A stretch of 64,000 nucleotides of DNA, from contig NC_020166.2 of assembly GCF_000224145.3 (NCBI RefSeq), forward strand, positions 2,593,352 through 2,657,351, in the 5' to 3' direction. Each line of letters starts with the position of its first letter. Positions within the stretch are counted from its first letter, which is position 1. Source of the DNA: Ciona intestinalis. Taxonomy: Eukaryota > Chordata > Ascidiacea > Phlebobranchia > Cionidae. Shown one piece after another: positions 23,201-33,537 of the stretch. The notes beneath the pieces were generated by a model. That model made no database searches and was not told the origin of the DNA. It saw only the letters and a list, made by a program, of their open reading frames with translations. The position numbers were made by a program, and so were the translations under genes.

Positions 23201-23810
23201 TGGATGAATGTTCTTTTGAAATGTGGATATCCGTTTCAAAGAGACGGGAAGTTATGGCACTACTCCTAAATGATTTATGTCCAAAAAGATTAAAGAGTCT
23301 ATATTATAAACTTAAAGCCCACAATTGTGAAACGTTTTACATCTTTTTTCACTATTTAAAATAATTATTTTTCGCAGAAACATGATTTTAGTTTGGGCTG
23401 AAATATTTATCTTCTTGGAACGCTTTGGTATTTGTTTGCTATGCTTGTAGTATTAACTAAACTTAAAAACATGTTTTTACCACGGCCGGAATGATGGATT
23501 TAGCGTGTAGTTGCTTACCATGATATAATACAATATTTATCTATTCATTTTACGCGTAAATTTTTCATATTGAATGTTTTCTAACACTTCTGTGTCCTTT
23601 GTTGATTTCAATTAGAATACCCAGTTGGCGAATTACAGTGTCAACTAATTGCTCAACTCATGCAAACCCACAACGACTCATGCCAATATAGTTCCGATTA
23701 AATACCGAACTTTATCTTCGTGCTCAGTTGCTCAGTAATCCGCCTACTTTGGTGCCTATATGATTACTTCCCTCTTTGGTAGCTAAATATAGAGAATGAA
23801 ATCGGTGACT

Positions 23811-23818
23811 TATAAATA
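23811..23818 (+). promoter_or_regulatory. TATA box of the Arg-rich peptide gene
   Basis: ttataaat lies about 50 bases upstream of the start codon at 23864, in the right place for a short 5' leader. It is recognised by consensus only. Confidence 0.5.
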
Positions 23819-23863
23819 GAGGTTCGTTTGCTGGTTCTTCACAAGTTGATCAACAACTGGAAG

Positions 23864-24576
23864 ATGGATCGAAAACTTCTCATCGTTCTTCTCATCGCGC
23901 TCATCTGCTTCGCTGAGCAGGGAGAGAGTTGGTGTTATCGTCGTCGTGGATATTTCCGTCGTCGTCGATATCATTGGCGTCGTCGTCGTCGTTATGACCA
24001 ACAAAGGTAAACATGTACTTATGATTTGTGTGCGACTAATAGAGCAACCGAGGCAATTCCAAATTTTAAAACATGAAATTTTTTCTAGTGCCGAGGACAT
24101 GAACGAAGACGAGGAATCAGGTAAACCATTAGTTTAAATTAAATTCCCACTTTTGTATATTAAATAGTTATATAAAACCTGAATATAGAAATAGATATAT
24201 AGTAGAGTGGGGGAAGAAGGGACACCTTTAACACCTAATATCGAAATAGCCTGATCGGGTTTTAAACAATTAACAACGGTCTGTGGAAGTCGTGAAGATA
24301 CGGTTTTATAATTCATTGAATGTTTACGACCAAATAAAAAGAGAAAATTAAACGAAAAGGTGTCCCATCTTCCCCCACCCTACTATATGTAAAATATTCT
24401 TGCCGTTGTTATTATATACATAAAGCGTTCTTTTCTATTATAAAAGTAAGCTAAAATTTAATTAGTTTTAATTTTTTTTAAGTTGAGAATTACTTATTTT
24501 AATGTACATTATAATTATTGAAGCTGGAGATGAAATAGAAGACATCTCGGCTGAAGAGGATATGCCGGAAATGTAG
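23864..24576 (+). CDS. Small secreted precursor with Arg/aromatic-rich core and acidic tail (candidate antimicrobial peptide)
   Basis: Three exons: 23864-24006, 24089-24120 and 24524-24576. Junction phases are 2 and 1, giving 75 residues. Residues 1-22 form a signal peptide (MDRKLLIVLLIALICFAEQGES). Residues 23-48 are a basic core with 13 Arg, four Tyr, two Trp, one Phe and one Cys, in clusters RRR, RRRR and RRRRR separated by aromatic residues. Residues 49-75 are acidic (about 13 Asp/Glu), ending in PEM. The order signal, cationic core, anionic propiece is the layout of tunicate antimicrobial precursors, where the acidic part masks the basic one. That function is inference, and I recognise no named family. 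The Arg clusters are written mainly with CGT triplets. A TATA box is at 23811 and a polyadenylation signal (aataaa) follows at about 24649. A family A MITE sits in intron 2. A gene with the same exon plan is at 54974-55389. Confidence 0.75.
24203..24387 (+). mobile_element. Family A MITE
   Basis: It runs from agtagagtgggggaagaagggacacc to aaggtgtcccatcttcccccaccctacta and is intact. It lies in intron 2 of the Arg-rich peptide gene. Confidence 0.85.
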
Positions 24577-27090
24577 ATGAAAGAAACGTACAGCTTCAGT
24601 GACTCAAAGAAATATGTTTGCTGAAACTAATCTTTCTCGTCCTCGAGCAATAAAAACAAACTAAATGCAAATATTGAATTCATGTGTAACAATTCAGGTT
24701 TCTTTAAATTTTGAAAAAAAAAATACAACACAGAAGATCGCTGCATTAAGATAGTAAAGGTCACACAGCTAACAAAAGGCTTTATGTGGTGACATTATAA
24801 ATACACATTAAGAGATTCCATTATAACAGTTTGCTACAGATGATTAACGATTCCAAAAAAAGCGTCGATGATTGTTCAAACTGCGATCAGAAAATATGGA
24901 ATTCGGTTGCTAACAGTAACCCGTCTTACCCTTTTGTACTATATAGTTTTTAACCATGTTGAAATAATTCACTTTACGATAACTTCCTGTTCCAAAGAGC
25001 CTTAATAGGACGCCTAATGCGCTGAGTTCTAGGTACACATGTCAATCACGCTGGAATATCTACTTCAAGATAACTTCCCCCCAGCTTTTCTGTGAATACT
25101 TTAGGTTTACTTCCAAGTGAGACGAGAAAAGAGAATAAGAAGATTTCCTATCTTTCCCACCCTAATATATATTATCATGCTTGTGTTGAAGATTAAAATC
25201 ATTAGAAGGTTTTAAATCAAGATTAAAATCATTAGAAATTGAAATCTTTAGACTAGAATGTTTTACAAATTTCCCTTCTAACCACAGACCATGTTTTGCA
25301 AAGACTATACCCTATTAAAGAAAAAAGATATATAGTAGGCTGGGGAAAGGTGGAACATCTTCTCTTTTTGTTTTCTCCTTCCATTTGGTAGTAAACAAAC
25401 ACCATTAACAGAATTGTAAAACCGTATCTTCGTGACTTCCACAGACCGTTGTTAATTGTTTAAAACACGAGTAGGCTATTTGGATATTATTTGTTAAATG
25501 TGTCCCATCTTCCCCTGCCGCCTACCCTACTATATAACACACGACAAATTTGAATTTGCTATATGCTCCGTAAACTATCGAACCCTTCGGACAATACTTT
25601 ATGTTCCGTAACTGTCTTAACACCTGCTTGTATACTGCAGAACGATAAATACACGTTTCGAAACGGAGTTTATTTATTTCAAATCAACAACAAAAACAAA
25701 AAGGTGTTTTGTTAAAATTTGCGATTGTTATATGTAACTATTACCGGCACTCATCCACAATTTCTAAGGTCCAGACATGAAACAATTGTAACTCAAACGA
25801 ATAGAAGTAAAGAGTTTAAATTTCATCTGTAAAACAAAAGATCAAAATACCTTCATATTTATGTGGCTGGCGTTGGTGGAAAGCCACTACGGCACGACAA
25901 GCCCCCAGCCAATGGTAGTGGGTTTCTACTTTTTAGGTGAGAAACCCTTGCGGGATAGACAATCCACGCAGGTTAAAGAAACCCTATAGACAAAAAGACA
26001 TAAAATGCACACACCGTGCATAACAAACACAAACACACACCGACAAAAAGACAAAAACAATACAACGATGTGCACAAAGAAAAAGTGACAAAACACACAA
26101 TGCACACAACAGCTCATCCATACAAAAATGGGACAATTACGAAAAACTAAAATTTAACGCAAACATAATCATTGAACCATCTACATAAAATCTATGGTTC
26201 AAATCCTGAAGGATAATCATCTGCAGTGTAGGCTACACCAATATTAAATGTTCGATCACAAGGAATCGAAGCCAACAACAGCTCTACATGTCCCAATCAC
26301 TCGGTAAGTCGCCATGTTGGTACCGCGATACTCTTATTACATCTTTGCACAATATAATATCGTCCGGATGTTACGCACCGCACCGACCGTTACGGAAGAC
26401 TGCATTGGTTGTTGCGTACCGCGCTTGCAGTGGCCTAAATAACCGAGCGTAGCACCACTGTAGCACAATGCGGCGACGTCCACGCAATCAAACTTACAGC
26501 TGTAGCGGAACTAAACCGACAGTAACGTAACCGCATCGGACGTGAGACATGATGACCCATCGACGTATAGCATAATTGTGACGTGGCCAGCGTCACAATC
26601 AGGCTTACACGTAGTGTGGTACTAAAACAGGAAATGTAGATTTAGACAAATTACCCTCAAATTAAACGGGGTACTTTAAACTTAAGATGTGTATTATAAA
26701 ACGCAATAATATTGCAAAAGTATTTGTGTTTTGCTCTTACGAAGTGATTCTAAAGTTAAACAGGTGTGTATTATAAAGCGCGTTAATATTACTCGAGTAT
26801 TTGTGTACCAACATTTCGTTCTTACCAGGTGATTAGGACAATACAGAATCGCTGAAAATTCGATCTTTGCAGAAGAAACACTCAATAGAGTGTACAACAA
26901 CAAACTCTGATCCAGCAAGATGTTTGCCATGATTTTAATGCCTACGTTTCAGTGTTATGCAAAATGCACTATGTAGTGACTGACTGAAAAACACTGGTCA
27001 CATTAGACCCAGCAGAAATGGAAATAGCACTGTAAGAGTGTAACACACAAAACACACATACACACACAACACTTATTAATACTCAAACCT
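24577..27090. other. Repeat-rich intergenic region
   Basis: No gene is supported. Contents: the polyadenylation signal of the preceding gene, a third partial copy of the 22.2 kb unit (24950-25095), an inverted family A MITE (25334-25537), and a CpG-dense stretch at about 26290-26620 whose base composition differs from its AT-rich surroundings. An open frame at 26824-26930 (minus) starts MANILLDQSLLLYTLL and ends at a good donor (ctg|gtaagaac). I could not find a partner exon. Confidence 0.45.
25334..25537 (-). mobile_element. Family A MITE, reverse orientation
   Basis: It runs from agtaggctggggaaaggtgg to cccatcttcccctgccgcctaccctacta. The interior block tttggtagtaaacaaac shows that it is inverted relative to the 523-710 copy. 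Confidence 0.8.
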
Positions 27091-27097
27091 CAAACCA

Positions 27098-27842
27098 TCA
27101 TCCGTTACCGGCGTCTTCGTCTTTGTGCTTCAGCTGTAAACATAAGTATTAGTTAGTATATAAATTAATAGGAAGCTGGAGAAAGATTGTACGCTTTCAA
27201 TCGTTTCTATTCCCATTTGTTAGTAAACAACGAATAATACAAAATATCCTGATCGTGTTTTAAGCAATTACTAACGGTTTCCAGGCTATGGGAGTCGTGG
27301 GGATACGGTTTTATAATTCTTATCTTTCCCCAAACCTACTATAGAATCGTAATCTCATCGCTCGTAAAAAAAATAATTAAAATTACGATTGAGAATTAGG
27401 CAATATTATATGCTAATGGCATTCATATTACCCAACAGTAATACATATTAAACATTCTACACTACCTTGGGCTTTTTTTCTGAAGCAGCATTCGCCGACT
27501 TTCTGAAACACAAACAATGTATTCGTTAAGGTAACATACCATTATTATTACGTCATAATTACCGTTATTCCGACTTCGTCATCTTGATGATGGCTATCTT
27601 GATCCTCTGTGGCGTCACATAAAAAGTTCTAAGACACACAAAAGTTGCAAACAATAAAGATTGTGACAAAAAAAATCTTACGAAGTGGGTTCTTCTGTTG
27701 CGTTGGTACTTCGTGACGTCACATCATCGAGGTTTCTAAAAAAGATCCTGTGTTACGTAACAATGCCTATTGCGGTTAACCTTACCGATTCTTTGATCTT
27801 CTTTCAACCTTCGCGCACAATGCGCAAAAGTATAAGCATAAA
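27098..27842 (-). CDS. Possible 3' part of a single-pass membrane protein, unidentified
   Basis: Candidate exons in minus-strand order: 27786-27842, 27682-27735, 27466-27502 and 27098-27133. They have GT-AG borders and phases 2, 2, 2 and 0. The joined frame stays open to a TGA. It begins with a Cys-rich hydrophobic run (LCLYFCALCA), then VERRSKNR, and then a hydrophilic, charged tail ending DEDAGNG. This looks like the end of a transmembrane segment followed by a cytoplasmic tail. A further exon-like piece at 27563-27628 has good splice sites but would bring an in-frame TAA if included. I found no start exon, and the family is not recognised. It could be splice-site noise in a CpG-rich stretch. 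Confidence 0.35.
27165..27352 (+). mobile_element. Family A MITE, truncated and decayed
   Basis: Blocks gatcgtgttttaagcaattactaacgg, tatgggagtcgtggggatacggttttataattctt and a right end tttccccaaacctactata are recognisable. The left end (ggaagctggagaaag) is poor. It lies between exon-like pieces of the unidentified gene. Confidence 0.65.
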
Positions 27843-28720
27843 CTAAAATATTAATAATGTGCCTTGCGTGATGCTAACGAAAAGCGCGCATGGGGCCCCA
27901 TGAAAACGACGCGAAACGCATGCGCAAAAGAAACCGCATTGTGACGTCGAAATCGTGCAGGAACCGAACTGTGACAGAATTATCGCGACCGTCGCGGTTA
28001 TAACACGTTGTCGTTCACACTTACGACACAACGAATAGTCGGAACGACTACGACGTATCACGAAAGCGATTGCGGATATAAATCAATGCGTGCGAGTGTA
28101 TATTGACGTGATAAAGAACCGTCGCGCAAATTTGTCAATAACCTATTTAGTTTAAAACGCAAGGTAAATTACTATTTAAAGGAAATTAATATTAAACTTA
28201 GAATAATAGTTGCGTTAATGTAGTATCAGTAGTTATAAATAATAACAATATTATAATACTAACACAGATCTGGTCAGTCAGATAGCTAGTTAAACAATAC
28301 TCAACTTAAAGGTCTTGAAACAAATAATCCAATTTTGATGCGGAACTAACTTCATCTAAGCTCCTTCGTGTTGTGAATGCAGCGCGTTGGAAGGTAGTGG
28401 TTTATAAGCAACATAAAACGAAAAGCGTGAGGCGCTGATTGATGATTACGCGTTAGATTGCAGTATCATGTGTTTCCCGTGTTTTTTTAGTTTAATGGTA
28501 TTTCCTCCCATATTTCTTAAGGCCACTAGCGCCTGTGAACACTGTTTTTGCCATTCGTATGAAGCTGTCGCAATTTAGTAGAAACACAAGCAACAATGTG
28601 TTGCCAGTGGCCCTAGGCAAATCCATTGCGATAAAATACAAGGCTTATTTGGAAAGGTTTTATACACAATCGTTAATTGTAATTATTGTTTAATTCTAAC
28701 TATGCTGCTATACAGTGTTA
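27843..28720. other. Intergenic, CpG-rich start
   Basis: The segment at 27850-28130 is rich in CpG and holds CRE-like gtgacgtc motifs. From 28130 to 28720 the sequence is AT-rich with no gene recognised. Confidence 0.4.
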
Positions 28721-28721
28721 T

Positions 28722-28917
28722 AGTAGGGCGGGGGAAGATGGGACACACTTAATACATAATATTTAAATACCCTAATCGTATTTTGAACAATCAAAAACGG
28801 TCTATGGAAGTTGTGAGGATACGGTTTTATAATTGTTTAAATGTTCTTTGTTTACTACCAAATATGGGACGACAAAATCGACTGAAAAGGTGTTCTATTT
28901 TCCCCCTTCTAATATAA
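28722..28917 (+). mobile_element. Family A MITE
   Basis: It runs from agtagggcgggggaagatgggacac to a decayed right end gtgttctattttcccccttctaata. The interior matches the family. Confidence 0.8.
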
Positions 28918-28936
28918 AATTGTATCCAAAGATAAT

Positions 28937-29024
28937 TTAATTAATGTCAGTCTTCTTTAGCACCAGAACTTCTCCGTATTGATCAGCAAGGTTTACTTTG
29001 AATTCATCTGAAACTTCACCCCAT
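28937..29024 (-). CDS. Orphan terminal-exon-like open frame
   Basis: After an acceptor (cttattacag) a frame of 28 codons stays open to TAA, reading WGEVSDEFKVNLADQYGEVL and then VLKKTDIN. The other frames are closed early. No upstream partner exon is found before TSR2 begins at 29649. It could be the last exon of a gene interleaved with TSR2, or chance. I do not recognise the product. Confidence 0.25.
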
Positions 29025-29084
29025 CTGTAATAAGGGAATCTCTCACTTGAACAAATCTTCATCAAACCAGCAGCTTCAAGTCTT

Positions 29085-29290
29085 CATCAAACCATTGTGG
29101 GCGTATGTGTACTTGGGCAAGACACCTAACGGCAATAGCTCCAACCTAGTTGTCACTAAAAGGTTGTCTAACTTGTCAGCCATACAATAAGAAAAAAAAT
29201 TACCCACTAAGTTACATATTTGGAGGTTTATGAAACAGAAACCTGTGTTACAACGACAGTTGTTTTCCGGCCACGCTAGGTTAAAGCAAG
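29085..29290 (+). mobile_element. SINE, plus orientation
   Basis: Inverted copy: caaaccattgtgggcgtatgtgtacttgggcaagacacc, then the body, then gacagttgttttccggccacgctaggttaaagcaag. It ends at the shared (GAAT)n run at 29293-29308. Confidence 0.75.
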
Positions 29291-29291
29291 T

Positions 29292-29545
29292 TGAATGAAT
29301 GAATGAATGTAACTTACTCTAACCTCGCGTGGCCGGAAAACGACAGTCGTTATAACACAGGTTTAACACCTCGTGCCAGCTTACGAGTTACCATGTATGT
29401 TACTTTGTGGGTGATTATTTTTTTTTTTATGTATGGCTGATAATTTGTACAACCCATTAGTGACCACTGGGTTGGAGCAATTGCCGTTAAGTGTCTTGCC
29501 CAATGACACACACGCCCACAATGGTAGCAGCGACTTCCATTGCAA
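29292..29545 (-). mobile_element. SINE, minus orientation, tail to tail with its neighbour
   Basis: It starts at the (GAAT)n run and continues cctcgcgtggccggaaaacgacagtcgttataacacagg to gtcttgcccaatgacacacacgcccacaatggtagcagcgac. The tRNA-like head is cut off. Confidence 0.8.
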
Positions 29546-29648
29546 TACGCAATTTCCATTAACAACTAGGCAACTACACTCTATTAAGAACTCTTTTTTT
29601 AAAATAATCAACTTTTTTTACAACTAAAAATCATATAAAACGCTCTTT

Positions 29649-31796
29649 TTATTTATTTCGTTTCCGCCTTGCGCGTGTTGTTACAGTGGTCCATTCATCA
29701 TCTGCTATTAAATCAGAAGCACCGGGTGTTTCATTAAAAGTTTTTTCGGTATCTTTTACAGAAGTGTCCCCTGATATTGCATCTGGACCACAGATGGTCA
29801 TGCCTTCCAGTATTTTATTTGCCTCTTCATCAGGAATCTAAAATTGAACAAGTCATAAATTTGTAAAAATATGACATATTAATATAATAATAACAATATA
29901 ATAACTTTTATTTGTCTCTTCGATTACAGTAGCAAAGATTTAGAAATATTTTAAACGAAAAGACAGAATATATCGACAAAACAGTTGCTGAAACACGCTA
30001 ACAGTTAAAAACATATTCACATTTATTTGGAAGAAAGTAAGCGTTGTCGCTACACCTAGCGGACAGATGGGCCATTTTATTTAATTAAGTTAAACTTCTA
30101 ATGGAAACAAAAGTGTGCGTAAAGACACGACCCGTACCCCATACTGTGGTGTACCATAATGGATGTTAATTTCAATAGGCTGCAGACACTTTATATAACG
30201 CACAAGGTTTTATACAAAGTTTTGTACCTTGTCATTTGGCCTATCAAATTAACTGCTTTGTTGTAAGTTAGCAAAAACACTTTAAGTTACAAGTAGCAAC
30301 TGTAACAGTTTACATACCAACTAATCTGGTAATTACCTTTTTTGTTATTGCATTCAAACAGGCAGATAAATTAGTGTTCTAATTAGCATTTGGAATTTTT
30401 ATGGTAACAAAATTGCATAATTTGGAAGGCTACATTTGAACATACAACCTACAACCTACAAGGAATAATAAATGATTGAAACTTGATTGAAAAAGGTTTA
30501 TCAGCCATGCTTATCTGATACTTTTTTAATTAGGTTTTTACCCACAGCGTGTGTATAACAACTGTTTTGTTGCTAATTTTCTTCTTTTTTGTTGTATGAA
30601 TTAACCTGATCATCGCTACCGTATCCGAAGAGATAGTCATGTTATGTTAACTAACTATCATAACTAGGTACATACCTGTTCACTAGTTTCCATATTCCCA
30701 TTCATACATTCAGCCAAGTTAACACACTCAAGTTTTTGAAGTCTTTCCTTCATTTCTTTATATCTTCCTTCTTTCCAATATTGAAACTGGTTACAAATTT
30801 CTTGGGAAATTACTTTTGTTCCATCGTCTTCAGATAAAGTGTTGAATTCTGTGGCCATTATTTCATCAATGAAGTCTTCCAATTCATAAGCTTCTATATC
30901 ATCTGTGAGTTTTATAGTAAAATGTCAAAAATTTTATAAACGCCTATTTTTTGATATATATACATGCTGTTCATCAAGAATGAGAGTGAACAAAAAATGA
31001 TTGAATTTTATTTCTTCCAATTCATAAGCTTCTATATTTATAGCATCTGTACTGTAGGTTTTACAGTAAATATCAGCCATTTTGAAATTAGCAACTTTTT
31101 GCTATAACAGTGCAGATTATCAGGAATAAAAGTGAACAAAGAAAAATGATTTAATTTTATTGAAAATAAAGGGAATATGCTTATATGATGAAGCAGCTAA
31201 AAAACAAACGGTGGCTAGAAGGTACATTTAATTTGTACACATTTTCACTTCCAAAAAAGAGGGGGTTTAAACATGTATACTAAAAAGGTTTGTTACTTAA
31301 ACCCCCAATATATATATATATGTGGTTATATGATAATAGAAATGATATGTGGTTATTCGGTTATAAAAACATACCATTTTCTTTGAAGAACGTTTCAATT
31401 ACACCAACAAGCCACTGAGCTTTTTCACTGCTGTGTAAACCTCCAAAACCATGCGCAACTGCCAGCTGAAATATAACAACATTTTAAAGCGATTATTAAA
31501 TCTAGAGTTATTCAAATACAACTAGCATAAATTCAAGAACTTTGTGATTTTTGTTATTAAATACAACTTGTACCATGACGTTGTGTTATTATACGTAAAT
31601 GAAAAACTGTATTCCTAAGCCAATTATACCCAACGTAATGTAAAATTAACTTACTGATCTAATTTATTCATTACGCATATTACGTTTGCAGCAAAACTTA
31701 CAGTTTAAATTTGATTACCTGCAAGCCAGTCCAGCTTTTTAGGATAGCTTGAATGCTTTGATAAAACAACGATGGACTTTGCGCAGTTGAAGCCAT
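29649..31796 (-). CDS. TSR2: Pre-rRNA-processing protein TSR2
   Basis: Four exons in minus-strand order: 31719-31796, 31375-31465, 30676-30902 and 29649-29837. Phases are 0, 1 and 0, giving 194 residues, close to the human length. TSR2 is the chaperone that carries eS26 to the 40S precursor. Family marks are the N-terminal helix region LFYQSIQAILKSW, HGFGGLHSSEKAQWL, the acidic stretch DIEAYELEDFIDEIMATEF, a central ISQEICNQF region, and the acidic and then basic end DEWTTVTTRARRKRNK. It is transcribed divergently from MRPL9, with 242 bases between the start codons, so the two probably share a promoter. A family C repeat lies in the last intron. Confidence 0.92.
29883..30125 (+). repeat. Family C interspersed repeat
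   Basis: aataataacaatataataacttttatttgtctcttcgattacagtagcaaag through gaaagtaagcgttgtcgctacacctagcggacagatgggccattttatttaattaag. It is the longest clear copy and lies in the last TSR2 intron. Confidence 0.75.
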
Positions 31797-32038
31797 AGCT
31801 CAGTTGCTACAAAACACCGGCCGACGTATTTACTACAAATAACTTAGCGACTATGTTTATACAATCATAGTTTAATAATTCGGAAATAATACTTTTACAA
31901 TAAGGTGTTGTGACGTCATAATCATAGCACGCGTGCAAAATCTGTTACCATAGAAATAACATAACTTTGTACTCCCCGAAAATCGATGGCTGCGTGAAAT
32001 CGATTCTATTTTAATCAGCTTTTAAAGGATAGCTCAAA
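31797..32038. promoter_or_regulatory. Shared divergent promoter, TSR2 / MRPL9
   Basis: 242 bases separate the two start codons. No TATA box is seen in either direction. A CRE-like tgacgtcata at 31910-31919 lies near the middle. Bidirectional use is inferred from the arrangement. Confidence 0.5.
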
Positions 32039-32692
32039 ATGCTTGGAATCAAGTCGTTTCAATATCTGTGTGTCTGTAAACGTCACCCAGCAGTGATTGT
32101 TCAAGCAGTTTCAGCTCATACACTGAAGTTAAAAAGAGATTGGACGTTACAGCTACCAAAAATTGGCAAAGAAGACTCTTTAAAATTGAAGAAAAAACAT
32201 TTTATATATAGAGTGACAGACATTGATGGTGGACCAAAGAAACTCTCGGTAATGTTAACAACAGATTTGCTGGATATTGGAGTAAAAGGAGAAGTTGTTT
32301 CGCTGCCAAAAATGATGAGTCGGACTTTGCTTAATAAAAAGCAAGCAGTTTATGCTTCACCTGAAAACCTAGCAGGTTTTAAAGAAATTTCTGTATCCAA
32401 TCAAACAAGTAGTGGGCGACAGATGCTGTTGTGGCTGCAGTCCAAATCTTTATTTAAATGCCCATTTCCTCAAGATGTTAATTGGGTTTTAACCCCTGAA
32501 AACTTGTCAAGGTGTCTCTTACGGACTTATAACATAACTGTTCCAGCTTCTGCTATTGTACTACCAGATTATGAGATTTCTCATTCAACTTACGAAGCTA
32601 ACACTAAACATACAGTGAATATTTCAATAAATAAAATTAGTTCTGTTGATATAACAATAGTGATAACTTTATTTGATCCTTATTCTGAGTAG
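32039..32692 (+). CDS. MRPL9: Mitochondrial large-subunit ribosomal protein bL9m
   Basis: A single exon of 217 codons with no intron. The L9 fold region is seen in KLSVMLTTDLLDIGVKGEVV, which matches the family pattern of a strand followed by G-x-[KR]-G-[DE]-[VL]-V. It is followed by VSLPKMMSRTLLNKKQAVYA and SPENL, also conserved in bL9m. The N terminus (about 30 residues, basic, few acids) fits a mitochondrial import sequence. The C-terminal domain is more diverged. The product is a structural protein of the mitochondrial 39S subunit. The start is the first ATG after the short divergent promoter. Confidence 0.9.
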   Translation: MLGIKSFQYLCVCKRHPAVIVQAVSAHTLKLKRDWTLQLPKIGKEDSLKLKKKHFIYRVTDIDGGPKKLSVMLTTDLLDIGVKGEVVSLPKMMSRTLLNKKQAVYASPENLAGFKEISVSNQTSSGRQMLLWLQSKSLFKCPFPQDVNWVLTPENLSRCLLRTYNITVPASAIVLPDYEISHSTYEANTKHTVNISINKISSVDITIVITLFDPYSE

Positions 32693-33537
32693 ATATTCAG
32701 TATATGCTACACCAGCAAAATTGTGTTTCGGTTTAATATTCACTCTTTCAAATGCATTTTCGACTTTTTATTAGTTATGTGTGTCGTATTTGTTTCGTGC
32801 AGACTGAATTATAAATTCTTTGGTCACTTACATTGTTTGTTTTTTACGTTGTTTTCTTATCCTTGTTGAAATAAATGCATGCAAAAGGGTGTTTTACATC
32901 CCGAAGCAGAAACTGTCACATACAACATGCAAATTAAAGTAGTATTGCATTATGCAGCGTTTAAATTAGAGCTTTTTTTTTAAAAAGATAAATAAAATTT
33001 TTGGTAATTGACTAAATAATATTTTGCTAATAACATTTTTCCAAGTTCCAAAAAAATTTTAGGATGAAAAATGCTTAAACCATAGATATCCGAACCCTAA
33101 TTAAAATAGTATGATCTGACTGTTGTATGCATCATGAGCAAATTTTACTGAATTAAAACACAGTTTGTGTAATGTGTTTCTTCCTCTGGACTCCAAACAT
33201 AAAACTGGTTTTATATTTTTGTAGTTTACACATGAAAGTTTTTGTGCTAGATTTTAGTTTTAATGCGTTATTAGGTTCAGGAAATTTGAAAAAAGCTGCA
33301 CCTAATAAAAGCGCTATCTAAAAATTCTAAGTGCTACAAGCAATTGCCTTTTTCATTTAACAAAGCAGATACATACGCAATAAACATTTAAAAAAGAAAA
33401 AAAAAACAGAAAAATTAGAAACCTTGAAGATGAAAGCAAATGATTAGTATAGAATAATAATACACCCAACTTATAATAAATTATAATTAAAAAAAATATT
33501 TATTTTGTTTAGCAGGTTATGACCAGGTTAGAAACAG
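32693..33537. other. Intergenic between MRPL9 and TRPT1 (convergent)
   Basis: AT-rich. A polyadenylation signal for MRPL9 may be the aataaa at about 32870. No gene or recognised repeat is seen. Confidence 0.5.

Noticed and set aside
26180-26260. tRNA-like text with ggttcaaatcc
   Set aside because: The stems beside the apparent T loop do not pair and no acceptor stem is found.
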